Shown one piece after another: positions 34,706-47,594 of a stretch of 64,000 bases of DNA. Numbering within the stretch: the stretch's first letter is position 1; every line of letters starts with the position of its first letter. Under the pieces are notes generated by a model. The model worked only from the letters and a program-made list of their open reading frames with translations. It was not told where the DNA came from and made no database searches. The stretch comes from CAVRRZ01 sp963723745. GTDB lineage: Bacteria; Actinomycetota; Actinomycetes; Mycobacteriales; Geodermatophilaceae. The translations under genes were made by a program, and so were the position numbers. The stretch is from contig CAVRRZ010000002.1 in the NCBI GenBank assembly GCA_963723745.1, forward strand, positions 62,001 through 126,000. Direction: 5' to 3'.

Positions 34706-35944
34706 TCAGACGCCGGCGGCCGGCAGGCCGACCGCGGTGCGCAGCGCCTCGACCCGGTCCAGCCGCTCCCACGGGAACTCGACGTCGGTGCGCCCGAAGT
34801 GCCCGTAGGCGGCGGTCGGCTTGTAGATCGGCCGCAGCAGGTCGAGGTCGCGGACGATCGCGCCGGGCCGCAGGTCGAACACGCTGCCGATGGCCTTCTC
34901 GAGCACCTCGTCGGAGACGGTGCCGGTGCCGAACGTCTCGACGAACAGCCCGACCGGTGACGCGGCTCCGATCGCGTAGGCGACCTGCACCTCGCAGCGG
35001 CGGGCCAGGCCGGCGGCGACGACGTTCTTGGCCACCCAGCGCATGGCGTAGGCGCCCGAGCGGTCGACCTTCGACGGGTCCTTGCCCGAGAAGGCACCGC
35101 CGCCGTGCCGGGCCATGCCACCGTAGGTGTCGACGATGATCTTGCGGCCGGTCAGCCCGGCGTCGCCCATGGGGCCACCGATGACGAACTTGCCGGTCGG
35201 ATTGACCAGCAGCCGGTAGCCGTCGGTCGGCAGGCCCAGCGCGGCGAGCTCCGGCTCGACCACGAGCTCCTGGATGTCGGGCTGCAGCAGCTGCTCGAGC
35301 GAGATGTCCTCGGCGTGCTGCGAGGACACGACGACGGTGTCGACGGCGACCGGCTGGTCGTCCTCGTAGACGACCGTGACCTGGGTCTTGCCGTCGGGGC
35401 GCAGGTAGGGCACCGAGCCGTCCTTGCGGACGCCGCTCAACCGGCGGGACAGCCGGTGCGCGAGCGCGATCGGCAACGGCATCAGCTCGGGCGTCTCGTC
35501 GGTCGCGAACCCGAACATCAGCCCCTGGTCGCCGGCGCCCTGGCGGGCGATGGCGTCGTCGATGGCGCGGGCGCGGGCGTCCTCGTCGGTCAGGCCGGCG
35601 GCGCGCGCCTCGTAGGCCGCGTCGACGCCCTGCGCGATGTCCGGCGACTGCTGGCCGATCGACACGCTCACGCCGCAGGAGGCCCCGTCGAAGCCCTTGC
35701 GCGAGGAGTCATAGCCGATGTCGAGGATCGTCTTGCGCACGATGTCGGCGATCTCGACGTAGCCCTCGGTGGTGACCTCGCCGGCGATGTGCACCTGACC
35801 GGTCATGATCAGCGTCTCGACCGCGACGCGGCTGGTCGGGTCCTGCTCCAGCATCGCGTCGAGGATCGAGTCGCTGATCTGGTCGGCGATCTTGTCCGGG
35901 TGGCCCTCGGTCACCGACTCGGACGTGAAGAGGCGGCGTGGCAC
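34706..35944 (-). CDS. metK: S-adenosylmethionine synthetase
   Basis: MetK makes S-adenosylmethionine from methionine and ATP. The 412-residue frame is intact. It begins MPRRLFTSESVTEGHPDKIA (GTG start) with the ATP motif. It carries the catalytic segment GAGDQGLMFGFATDETPEL (GAGDQG), the phosphate loop GGGAFSGKDPSKVDRSGAYA and ends at GLPAAGV. GGGAG lies before the start. It follows coaBC by 106 bases. Confidence 0.97.
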   Translation of the reverse strand: MPRRLFTSESVTEGHPDKIADQISDSILDAMLEQDPTSRVAVETLIMTGQVHIAGEVTTEGYVEIADIVRKTILDIGYDSSRKGFDGASCGVSVSIGQQSPDIAQGVDAAYEARAAGLTDEDARARAIDDAIARQGAGDQGLMFGFATDETPELMPLPIALAHRLSRRLSGVRKDGSVPYLRPDGKTQVTVVYEDDQPVAVDTVVVSSQHAEDISLEQLLQPDIQELVVEPELAALGLPTDGYRLLVNPTGKFVIGGPMGDAGLTGRKIIVDTYGGMARHGGGAFSGKDPSKVDRSGAYAMRWVAKNVVAAGLARRCEVQVAYAIGAASPVGLFVETFGTGTVSDEVLEKAIGSVFDLRPGAIVRDLDLLRPIYKPTAAYGHFGRTDVEFPWERLDRVEALRTAVGLPAAGV

Positions 35945-36050
35945 TCAGGTCTCCCTGCTTTTCGTAGGTGGCCGGCGGACGGCCCCGTTCTGGGTCAGAC
36001 GTTACCGCCGGGCGCCGACAGCCCGGTACGACGTCCGTGTGCGGAGCCGA

Positions 36051-37262
36051 TCAGTTCGATCGGGAGGTGATCGCGCTCCAGATGCCGGCGGCCACGGCGT
36101 CCTTGCTGCCGCGCGGCACCTCGGTGGCCGTGCCGTCGGCGGCGAGCACGACCACGCTGTTCTCGGTCGAGCCGAAGACCTGCCCCGCGGACACGTCGTT
36201 GACCACGAGCAGGTCGCAGCCCTTGCGGGCAAGCTTCGCCCGCGCGTGGGTGAGCACGTCGCCGTCGGCATCCCCCGTCTCGGCCGCGAAACCGACCACG
36301 ACCTGCCCGGGCACGCGCTTGGTGACCAGCTCGGCGAGCACGTCGGGGTTGCGCACCAGCGGCACGGACGACGGCTCCGCGGCGGAGCCCTTCTTGAGCT
36401 TGGTGGCCGCGACCGACTCCGGCCGGAAGTCGGCCACCGCGGCGCTCATCACCACGACGTCGGCGGTGTCCGCCTCGGCGAGCATGGCGGTGCGCAGCTC
36501 CTCGGCGGACCCGACCGGCACCAGGCGGACGCCGAAGGGTGCGGGCTCCTCGACGTTGGCCGCGACCAGCACGACCTCCGCGCCGCGGGCGGCAGCGACC
36601 CGGGCCAGCGCCCAGCCCTGACGGCCCGACGACCGGTTGCCCAGGTAGCGGACCGGGTCGAGCGGCTCACGCGTGCCACCGGCGCTGATGACGACCCGCC
36701 GGCCGGCGAGGTCGGGGGTCAGCGCTGCGGCCCCGTCCTGCAGGGCGACCGTGGCCAGGGCGGTGATGTCGGCCGGCTCGGGCAGCCGACCGGGCCCCGA
36801 GTCGGGCCCGGTGAGCCGGCCGACGGCCGGAGGCAGGACGACGGCGCCACGGCGACGGAGGGTGGCGACGTTGTCCTGCGTGGCGGGGTGCAGCCACATC
36901 TCGGTGTGCATCGCCGGGACGAAGACGACCGGGCAGGTGGCCGTGAGCAGCGTCGCGGTGAGCAGGTCGTCGGCCCGGCCCGCGGCCGCGCGGGCGAGCA
37001 GGTCGGCCGTGGCAGGCGCGACGACGACGAGCTCGGCCTCATGGCCGAGGCGGACGTGGGCGACCTGGTCCACGTCGTCCCAGACGTCGGTGGTGACCGG
37101 ATTGCCCGAGAGCGCCTCGAAGGTGGCCGCACCCACGAACCTCAGGGCGGCCGGTGTGGGGACGACGCGGACGTCGTGTCCGGCCTCGGTGAACAGGCGC
37201 AGCACGAGGGCAGCCTTGTAGGCGGCCACTCCCCCGCTCACGCCCAGCACGATCCGGCTCAT
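36051..37262 (-). CDS. coaBC: Phosphopantothenoylcysteine decarboxylase/synthetase
   Basis: The bifunctional flavoprotein of coenzyme A synthesis, 403 residues, intact. The CoaC half has IVLGVSGGVAAYKAALVL, DQVAHVRLGHEAEL (catalytic His), APATADLLARAAAG and the substrate clamp PAMHTEMWLHPATQDN. The CoaB half has VISAGGTREPLDPVRYL, NRSSGRQGWALA, MSAAVADFRP and KLKKGS. It follows rpoZ, as in other actinobacteria, but a terminator-like hairpin lies between them. CoA from this enzyme also feeds the phosphopantetheinyl transferase encoded near 3400. Confidence 0.97.
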   Translation of the reverse strand: MSRIVLGVSGGVAAYKAALVLRLFTEAGHDVRVVPTPAALRFVGAATFEALSGNPVTTDVWDDVDQVAHVRLGHEAELVVVAPATADLLARAAAGRADDLLTATLLTATCPVVFVPAMHTEMWLHPATQDNVATLRRRGAVVLPPAVGRLTGPDSGPGRLPEPADITALATVALQDGAAALTPDLAGRRVVISAGGTREPLDPVRYLGNRSSGRQGWALARVAAARGAEVVLVAANVEEPAPFGVRLVPVGSAEELRTAMLAEADTADVVVMSAAVADFRPESVAATKLKKGSAAEPSSVPLVRNPDVLAELVTKRVPGQVVVGFAAETGDADGDVLTHARAKLARKGCDLLVVNDVSAGQVFGSTENSVVVLAADGTATEVPRGSKDAVAAGIWSAITSRSN

Positions 37263-37282
37263 GCCGTCCATCCTCCCAACAC

Positions 37283-37316
37283 GAGAACGCACCCGGCGGC
37301 TGCCGGGTGCGTTCTC
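37283..37316 (-). terminator. Hairpin between rpoZ and coaBC
   Basis: Perfect 15-base arms with core GAACGCACCCGGC and a 4-base loop, 34 bases past the rpoZ stop. It probably ends or attenuates transcription from gmk-rpoZ into coaBC. Confidence 0.65.
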
Positions 37317-37350
37317 ATCAGTTCTGGGTGCCCGCCTGCGGGCGGCCGGT

Positions 37351-37614
37351 TCAGTTCTCGCCGGCGGTGTGGGTCAGCAGACCCTCGTTGATCTCGCGCA
37401 GCGCGATCGACAGCGGCTTCTCCTGGGGAGCGGTGTCGACCAGCGGGCCGACGTACTCGAGCAGCCCCTCGGACAGCTGGCTGTAGTACGCGTTGATCTG
37501 GCGCGCGCGCTTGGCGGCGAAGATGACCAGGCCGTACTTGCTGCTGGTGCGCTCGAGCAGCTCGTCGATCGGCGGGTTGGTGATGCCCTCAGGGGCGGGT
37601 GCGACTCCGGACAC
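37351..37614 (-). CDS. rpoZ: RNA polymerase omega subunit
   Basis: The 87-residue omega subunit helps assemble RNA polymerase. GITNPPIDELLERTSSKYGL and VIFAAKRARQINAYYSQL are diagnostic, followed by the actinobacterial tail PLSIALREINEGLLTH. The GTG start gives VSGVAPAPE. It sits between gmk and coaBC, the usual order. Confidence 0.96.
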   Translation of the reverse strand: MSGVAPAPEGITNPPIDELLERTSSKYGLVIFAAKRARQINAYYSQLSEGLLEYVGPLVDTAPQEKPLSIALREINEGLLTHTAGEN

Positions 37615-37681
37615 GGGCGGGCGTGCTCCTAGCTAGGTGTGCGGCAGTGCGCCGACCGGCACGGGGGCATACCGGCGGCGG

Positions 37682-38281
37682 TCACTCGGCGGCGACGCCG
37701 TCCGGACGGTGCCCGGACCACGGCGCAGTCAGCAAGCCTACCAACTCGTCGGCGGCACGGCTGACGTCGTCGTTGACGACGACGACGTCGAACTCCCCGG
37801 CGGCGTCGAGTTCCGACTGGGCGAGGGCCAGCCGCCGCTCCTGGACGGCGGGCGGTTCCGATCCCCGGCCGGCCAGCCGGCTGACCAGTTCGGCCCAGGA
37901 CGGCGGCGCCAGGAAGACCAGCTGCGCCTCCGGGTCGCGGGCGCGGACCTGGCGTGCGCCCTGCAGTTCGATCTCGAGCAGCGCCGGAGCCCCGCTGGCG
38001 AGTCTCTCGCGCAGCGGGGCGACCGGCGTGCCGTAGCGATTGCCCGCGTACTCGGCCCACTCCAGCAGGCCGTCGTCCGCGATCAGCCGGTCGAACTCCT
38101 CGTCGTCGACGAAGTGGTAGGCCACCCCGTCGACCTCACCGGGACGGGGGCGGCGCGTGGTCACCGAGACCGACACCCAGACCGTCGGATGCCGTCGCCG
38201 CACCTCGGCCACCACGGTGCCCTTGCCGACCCCGGAGGGTCCGGAGAGCACGGTCAGCCGTGCGGGTGGAACTGGTGTCAC
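37682..38281 (-). CDS. gmk: Guanylate kinase
   Basis: Gmk phosphorylates GMP to GDP. The 199-residue frame is intact, with P-loop LSGPSGVGKGTVV, the GMP-binding SVSVTTRRPRPGEVDG then YHFVDDEEFDRL, LLEWAEYAGNRYGTP and LLEIELQGARQVR. GTG start. It lies 42 bases after mihF, in the conserved mihF-gmk-rpoZ order. Confidence 0.97.
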   Translation of the reverse strand: MTPVPPARLTVLSGPSGVGKGTVVAEVRRRHPTVWVSVSVTTRRPRPGEVDGVAYHFVDDEEFDRLIADDGLLEWAEYAGNRYGTPVAPLRERLASGAPALLEIELQGARQVRARDPEAQLVFLAPPSWAELVSRLAGRGSEPPAVQERRLALAQSELDAAGEFDVVVVNDDVSRAADELVGLLTAPWSGHRPDGVAAE

Positions 38282-38323
38282 GCGTCGCCTCGTCCGCCTT
38301 CTCGGTCGTCCTGCCCCCGTCGA

Positions 38324-38677
38324 TCAGACCGCCCCGTCGGCCACCTGGTCGGCCTTCACCTTCTCACCACCGAACTCCGCCTCCAGCGCCTTGCGCTGGT
38401 TGGCCCCCAGGCCACGGACCCGGCGGGTGGGTGAGATCTCCAGCCGCTCCATGATCTTGGCAGCCCGGGCCTTGCCCACTCCGGGCAGGGACTCCAGCAC
38501 AGCGGAGACACGCATCTTGCCGATCACTTCGTCGGTGTCGCCCTGCTTGAGGACGTCACCGACGGTGGTGCCCTTGCTCTTGAGCCGCTCGCGCAGCTCG
38601 GCACGGGCCTTGCGGGCCGCGGCGGCCTTCTCGAGGGCGGCGGCGCGTTGCTCGGGGGACAGCTCGGGCAGGGGCAT
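38324..38677 (-). CDS. mihF: Actinobacterial integration host factor
   Basis: A 117-residue nucleoid protein (mIHF type), distinct from the proteobacterial IHF fold. It has ELSPEQRAAALEKAAAARKA, the helix RAELRERLKSKGTTVGDVL, and the helix-hairpin-helix-like ESLPGVGKARAAKIMERL, then RRVRGLGANQRKALEAEF. It bends DNA, influences nucleoid structure, and in Streptomyces and mycobacteria affects development or viability. It leads the gmk-rpoZ transcript, from a promoter about 110 bases upstream. Confidence 0.95.
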   Translation of the reverse strand: MPLPELSPEQRAAALEKAAAARKARAELRERLKSKGTTVGDVLKQGDTDEVIGKMRVSAVLESLPGVGKARAAKIMERLEISPTRRVRGLGANQRKALEAEFGGEKVKADQVADGAV

Positions 38678-39160
38678 GGTGTCGACCCAATCGTGTCGTT
38701 TCGCCGGACGTGCTCGACCCGGCGGGTCTGCTGTTGTCGTCGAACCTGTCGTGGAACACGGACTCGGGTCCGAGCCCGCGGTCAACCTAGTTGCCGGCAT
38801 ATCCGCTGGTCACCCGACCCCCGCACGCTTTCGCCGGAAGGTTTTCCGCCGGCCGTTCACGCAGTGTGCCGAAGCGAGATGACCGTCCGTCATCCTCGCT
38901 GGTCAGGGGCGATGGACCGAACCCTGCCGGTTCGACACGCCCTCGGCGTGTCGGCCCCGAACACGCCGGACGGTGTGCGCGGCATGACACCGCGAGACCT
39001 CGTCGCCGCTGTCCGGGTCGACGAGATCTGCACACTCGTACGCTTCGGCCCCTCGATGGCGACGAGACCGCAGATCTCGCAGCCGGCACACGTCCCCTCG
39101 GGCCGCTCCAGGTCGAATGCGCGCCGGCGCAGGTGACAGGAACCGAATACGCGCGGGGCC
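38678..39160. other. 483-base intergenic region upstream of mihF
   Basis: The part near mihF holds a candidate promoter (38784-38813) and a leader of about 100 bases. Further up are a hairpin with 9-base arms CGACACGCC/GGCGTGTCG (38933-38953) and a distant inverted pair CGAGATCTGC/GCAGATCTCG (39022, 39070). Short open frames exist on both strands but none has a recognisable product or good start, so I call no gene. Confidence 0.5.
38784..38813 (-). promoter_or_regulatory. Candidate mihF promoter
   Basis: On the minus strand GTGACC (38808-38813) and TAGGTT (38784-38789) are 18 bases apart, giving a leader of roughly 100 bases before the mihF ATG. Confidence 0.4.
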
Positions 39161-40039
39161 TCAGGCGGTGAGGTCGGCGGTCCAGCGGTCGGCGGCGGCG
39201 CGCAGGGCACCGGCGTCCGGACCGGCGGCCAGGACGTCACGCGACACGGTCGGGACGACGGCGCGGTGGGCACCGAACAGCCGGCGCAGGTCCGCCGGCG
39301 AGCCGCCCTGCGCGCCCAGGCCGGGCGCCAGGATCGGCCCGCCGAGACCGTCGAGGTCGACGTCGAGCCGGTCGAGGGTCGCCCCGACGACGACGCCGAA
39401 CGACCCGGTGGTGGGACCCCAGCCCGAGGCGACGTCCCGGGAGGCGGCGGCGTCGGCCGGCGGGTCGCTGACCAGCCAGTCCGGCGTGTTCCAGCCGCGC
39501 ACCGTGTCCACCACGACCTGCGCGACCGACCGCTCACCGGCCACGGCGTGCTGGAACGTGCCGGCGTCCGGGTTCGACGTCCGCGCCAGCACGAACAGCC
39601 CTCCGCCGGACACCCGCGCCGTCTTCACGGCCGGCGCGAGCGACTCCGGGCCCAGGTACGGGCTCACCGTCATCGCGTCGACCTGCATCGGGTGGTCGTC
39701 GCGCAGGTAGTCGGCGTAGGCGTCCATCGTCGACCCGATGTCGCCGCGCTTGGCGTCCAGCAGCACCAGCGCCCCGGCCGCCCGTGCCCGGGCCACCGCG
39801 TCCTCCAGCACCGCCACCCCGCGCGCGCCGAACCGCTCGTAGAACGCCATCTGCGGCTTGAGCACCGACACCCGCCCGGCCAGCGCGTCGACCACCGTGT
39901 CGGTGAACCGGCGCAACCCGTCCAGGTCGTCACCGACGCCCCAGTCGATCAGCAGCGACCGGTGCGGGTCGATGCCGACGCACAGCGGCCCGCGCTCCGC
40001 CACCGCGTCGGCGAGCCGCCGGCCGAATGCGGCGGTCAT
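39161..40039 (-). CDS. pyrF: Orotidine 5'-phosphate decarboxylase
   Basis: PyrF makes UMP, the last step of the pathway encoded by this operon. The 292-residue intact frame is the long actinobacterial type: PLCVGIDPHRSLLIDWGV, LKPQMAFYERFGARGV, the catalytic LLDAKRGDIGSTMDAYADY, and VVGATLDRLDVDL. It ends ADRWTADLTA. The ATG overlaps the pyrD stop. It ends the pyr operon. Confidence 0.96.
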   Translation of the reverse strand: MTAAFGRRLADAVAERGPLCVGIDPHRSLLIDWGVGDDLDGLRRFTDTVVDALAGRVSVLKPQMAFYERFGARGVAVLEDAVARARAAGALVLLDAKRGDIGSTMDAYADYLRDDHPMQVDAMTVSPYLGPESLAPAVKTARVSGGGLFVLARTSNPDAGTFQHAVAGERSVAQVVVDTVRGWNTPDWLVSDPPADAAASRDVASGWGPTTGSFGVVVGATLDRLDVDLDGLGGPILAPGLGAQGGSPADLRRLFGAHRAVVPTVSRDVLAAGPDAGALRAAADRWTADLTA

Positions 40040-40987
40040 GCGCCCACCGGCCGGTGGGCGAAGCCGACCGCGTCCTGCAGGGTCGCGAACCCGCGCGCGG
40101 CCAGGGCGTCGTGCAGCTCGCTCGCGACCCGCGCGCACGCGGAGGGGTCGTTGAACACCGCCGTCCCGACGCTACACCGCCGAGGCGCCGGCGAGCACGA
40201 ACTGCAGCGCGTCCAGCCCACTCCGGATGCCGCCCATGCCGAGGATCGGCACGTCGGGCATCGCCGCGTGCACCTGCCACACGCAGCGCAGCGCGACCGG
40301 CCGGACCGCCGGTCCGGACAGTCCGCCGGTCACCCCACCCAGCACGGGTCGCATCGTGTCCGGGTCGATCACCAGGCCGAGCAGCGTGTTGATCATCGAC
40401 AGCCCGTCCGCACCGGCGTCGACCACCGAGCGGGCCACGGACACGATGTCGGTGACGTCCGGGCTGAGCTTGGCGTACACCGGGTGGGCCGGGTCGGCGG
40501 CGGCGCGCACCGCACCCATGACGTCGGCCGCCGCGACCGGGTCACAGGCGAACACCTCGCCGCGGCTCTCGACGTTCGGGCAGCTGATGTTGACCTCGAG
40601 CCCCACCACCCCGGGCACACCGCGCAACCGCGTGGCGAGCTCGGCGAAGTCCTCGACCCGGGTGCCCGCGATCGACACCAGCGTCCGGGCGCCGCGCTCG
40701 GCCAGCCAGGGCAGCTCGTCGGCCAGCAGCCCGTCGATGCCCGGGCCCTGCAGTCCGATCGAGTTGAGCATTCCGCTCGGCGTCTCGGCCATGCGCGGCG
40801 TCGGCCGGCCCGAACGCGGCCGCAGCTGCACCGACTTGGTCACCACGGCACCCAGCGCCGACAGGTCGACGAACGGCTCCAGCTCCCGGCCGAACGACGA
40901 GCAGCCCGACGCGGTCAGCACCGGGCCGGGCAGGGTGACCGACCCCAGCCGCGCCCGCATGTCCACGGCGGTGTCCAGCGCGGTCAC
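40036..40987 (-). CDS. pyrD: Dihydroorotate dehydrogenase (class 1B catalytic subunit)
   Basis: PyrD oxidises dihydroorotate to orotate. The protein is about 316 residues, starts VTALDTAVDMRARLGSVTLP and carries LTASGCSSFGRELEPF, ETPSGMLNSIGLQGPGIDGL and the flavin/substrate region VNISCPNVESRGEVFACDP with the catalytic Cys of class 1 enzymes. GGVTGGLSGPAVRPVAL and ILGMGGIRSGLDALQFV follow. The adjacent pyrK shows it is the NAD-dependent 1B type. One insertion near 40173 shifts the last 45 codons. It overlaps pyrK (GTGA) and pyrF (ATGA). Confidence 0.95.
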
Positions 40988-41855
40988 GCGACCACCCCCA
41001 TCGCGTCCGCCCCGACGAGATCGGCCGGGAGCTTGCCGACGTCGGCGAAGCGCACCCGGTCGCCGCCGAAGACCGGCCCCTCGGTGCACGATCGGGCGAA
41101 CCGGCTCTGCCCGTCGGCGCCCACCACGGGCAGCACGCACGTCATGCACACCCCGATTCCGCAGGCCATGACTCCTCGACCGCCACGTACGACGGGATCC
41201 CCGCGGCCGTGGCCGCTCGAAGCGACCGCGCGCAGCATCGGCATCGGCCCGCAGGCGTAGACGACGTCGGCCGACGGCAGCAGCTCGTCGACGGCCAGCG
41301 TGACCAGGCCCTGCCGGCCCGAGCTGCCGTCGTCCGTGGTGACGGTGACCGTGTCGGCGACGCCGGTGAGTTCCTGGACCGAGCACAGCTTCGGCCGCCG
41401 ACGCGGCGCCGGCGACCGCGGCCACCGTGCCGCCGCGCGACGTCAGCAGCGCGGCCAGCCCGACGAGGGCGGCCGCCCCGTACCCACCACCCACCAGCAG
41501 CGCCCGAGGCGCCGGGGTCGGGCAGCGGGAACGGCCGGCCCAGCGGCCCGACCACGTCGACGACGTCGCCCGGACCGCCGCTGCGCCAGCCACGACGAGC
41601 CCGGCCCGTGCGCAGCGACGACGACCGTCACCGCCCCGTCGGCGGCGCCGGCGATCGCGATCGACCGGCGCAGCAGGTTGGCCGACAACGGCCCGCCCAC
41701 GGCGAACGCCACGAACTGGCCCGGCTGCGCCCGCTCGGCGATGTCCGGCGCGTCGAGGGTGAGCTCCACGTAGGCGCCGACGTCCCGCCGACCGGAGACG
41801 GTCACCTCGCGCTGGACCGGCGGCCGGTCGGCCACCGGCGCAGGGGTGGTGAGGC

Positions 41856-41859
<4 letters not shown>
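40984..41859 (-). CDS. pyrK: Dihydroorotate dehydrogenase electron-transfer subunit
   Basis: PyrK passes electrons from PyrD to NAD through FAD and a 2Fe-2S cluster. It starts VSLTTPAPVADRPPVQREV, has FAD-domain strands AYVELTLDAPDIA and NLLRRSIAIAG, and the NAD-domain GGGYGAAALVGLAALL. The cluster cysteines are in ESMACGIGVCMTCVLPV and RSCTEG. The frame is broken about five times between 41605 and 41165. It overlaps carB by GTGA. Length about 290 residues. Confidence 0.93.
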
Positions 41860-45189
<3,330 letters not shown>

Positions 45190-45197
<8 letters not shown>

Positions 45198-46305
45198 CCT
45201 TGTTCTCCTCCATCAGGTCGACGAACCGCTGGAAGAGCGGCGCCGCGTCGTGCGGACCGGCCGCGGCCTCGGGGTGGAACTGGACGCTGAACGCGGGCAC
45301 GTCGAGGCAGCGCAGGCCCTCGACCACGTCGTCGTTGAGGCCCACGTGGCTGACCTCGACCTGCCCGTACGGGGTGTCGGTCGGCCGGTCCAGGGGGGCG
45401 TCGACGGCGAAGCCATGGTTGTGGCTGGTCACGCGCACGGTGCCGCTGACCCGGTCGAGCACCGGCTGGTTGAGCCCGCGGTGCCCGAAGCGCAGCTTGT
45501 ACGTGCCCAGCCCCAGGGCGCGGCCGAGGATCTGGTTGCCGAAGCAGATGCCGAAGAGCGGACGACGGGCGTCGAGCACCCCGCGCACCGCCTCGACGGC
45601 GTAGTCGGCGGCCGCCGGGTCGCCCGGGCCGTTGGACAGGAACACCCCGTCGACACCGATGGCGAGCAGCTCGTCGGCGCTCGTGGTGGAGGGCAGCACG
45701 TGCGTCTCCACGCCGAGCTCGGCCAGGTGACGCGGGGTGGCCGTCTTGATGCCCAGGTCCAGCGCGGCGACGGTGAAGCGCTTCTCCCCCACCGCCGGCA
45801 CCACGTAGGCCTCGCCGGTCGACACGGTCGGCGCCAGGTCGGCACCGACCATGGACGGCGCGGCCTGCACCCGGCCGAGCAGCTCCGCCGCGGTCAGCTC
45901 GCTGCTGACCCCCACCCGCATCGCCCCGCGCTCGCGCAGGTGCCGGGTCAGCGCGCGGGTGTCGATGCCGCTGATGCCGACGACACCCTGCTTCGCGAGT
46001 TCGTCGTCCAGGCTGCCGGTGGCCCGCCAGCTGGCCGGGCGACGGGCCGGGTCGCGGACGACGAAGCCGGCCACCCAGATGCGGCTGCTCTCCTCGTCCT
46101 CGCCGTTGACCCCGGTGTTGCCGATGTGCGGCGCGGTCATCACGACGACCTGCCCGGCATAGCTGGGGTCGGTCAGCGTCTCCTGGTAGCCGGTCATGCC
46201 GGTGGAGAACACCGCCTCGCCGACCGTCGTCCCGACCGCGCCGTAGGACTCGCCCCGGAACGTCCGCCCGTCCTCCAGCACGAGGACGGCATCCTTCGAA
46301 CTCAA
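45190..46305 (-). CDS. carA: Carbamoyl-phosphate synthase small subunit
   Basis: CarA is the glutaminase that supplies ammonia to CarB. The frame is intact at about 371 residues. The start is the TTG at 46305 (LSSKDAVLVLEDGRTFRGES), overlapping the pyrC stop as TTGA; no ATG or GTG fits better. The N-terminal domain has STGMTGYQETLTDPSYAGQ. The class I glutaminase domain has the cysteine in LFGICFGNQILGRALG and VTSHNHGFAVDAPL, with the His/Glu pair in FSVQFHPEA. Confidence 0.95.
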
Positions 46306-47594
46306 CGTGTTGCCTTTCCGTCCAGAACCGTCGGCACGCCCCGCAGGAACGTGGCGACCACGCGGCCGGGCAGTTCCCGGCCGGCGTAGGGGGTGTTGCG
46401 GCTGCGGCTGGCCAGCGCGGCCGGGTCGACCGCGGCCCGGTGACGCCGGGTCCAGCAGCAGCAGGTTGGCGGGCTCGCCGGGGGCCAGCGGCCGACCGTG
46501 ACCGTCGAGCCGGCCGATGGCCGCCGGCCGCACCGACATGCGGTCGGCGACGCCACGCCAGTCCAGCCGGCCAGGCTCGACCATGGTGGCGACGACGACG
46601 GACAGCGCCTGCTCGAGGCCGAGCATCCCGGGGCGGGCCTCCGCCCACTCGCTCTCCTTGTCCTCCACCGCGTGCGGGGCGTGGTCGGTGCCGACCGCGT
46701 CGATGGTGCCGTCGGCGAGCCCCTCGCGGAGCGCCTCCACATCGGCGTCGGTGCGCAGCGGCGGGTTGACCTTGAATACCGGGTCGTAGGTCTCCGCGCA
46801 CGCGTCGGTGAGCAGCAGGTGGTGCGGCGTCACCTCGGCGGTGACCTGCACGCCACGGGACTTGGCCCAGCGCAGCAACTCGACCGAACCGGCGGTGGAG
46901 ACGTGGCAGACGTGCAGGCGGGCGCCGACGTGGCCGGCCAGCAGCACGTCGCGGGCGATGATCGCCTCCTCGGCGGCGGCCGGCCAGCCGGTCAGCCCGA
47001 GGCGCGCCGAGCGGTCACCCTCGTGCATCTGCGCGCCCAGGGTGAGCCGCGGCTCCTCGGCGTGCTGGGCGACGACGCCGTCGAAGGCCTTGACGTACTC
47101 CAGCGCCCGCCGCATCAGCGCCGGGTCGGCCACGCAGTGCCCGTCGTCGGAGAAGACCCGGACGCGGGCGGCGGAGTCGGCCATGGCGCCGAGCTCGGCC
47201 AGCCGCTCGCCCTTGAGCCCGACGGTCACGGCGCCGACCGGGACGACGTCGACCAGGCCCGGCCTCGCGGCCGAGCCGCCACACCTGCTCGACCACGCCT
47301 GCGGTGTCGGCGACCGGGTCGGTGTTGGCCATGGCGTGCACGGCGGTGAACCCGCCGAGCGCCGCGGCGCGGCTGCCCGTCTCGACCGTCTCGGCGTCCT
47401 CGCGGCCGGGCTCGCGCAGGTGCGTGTGCAGGTCGACCAGGCCGGGCAGGGCGACCAGCCCCGCGGCCTCGACCACCTCGGCGCCCGGGCACGGTGAGCG
47501 AGTCGCCGATCGCGGCGATCCGGCCGTCCTTGACGAGGATGTCGACGGCGTCCTCGCCGTAGGGAAGCGCGCCCTTGATCAGGTACGTGGTCAT
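46302..47594 (-). CDS. pyrC: Dihydroorotase
   Basis: PyrC cyclises carbamoyl aspartate. The protein is about 428 residues, starts MTTYLIKGALPYGEDAVDIL, and shows the metal motif GLVDLHTHLREPGREDAET. Further ligands are in MANTDPVADT, VVAQHAEEPRLT, LHVCHVSTAGSVELL and GTIDAVGTDHAPHAVEDKE. The end is RVVATFLRGVPTVLDGKATR. Insertions occur near 47490, 47268 and 46440. It overlaps pyrB (ATGA) and carA (TTGA). Confidence 0.95.

Noticed and set aside
35945..36050. Possible SAM riboswitch before metK
   Set aside because: The 106-base gap shows no SAM-riboswitch-like helices and carries an ordinary ribosome site.
39022..39079. Inverted pair CGAGATCTGC / GCAGATCTCG
   Set aside because: The loop of 38 bases is long and the arms short; it may be chance in this composition, so it is only mentioned in the intergenic entry.
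38780..39160. Several open frames of 60-126 codons on both strands upstream of mihF
   Set aside because: No recognisable domain, poor starts, Arg/Pro-rich shadow composition.
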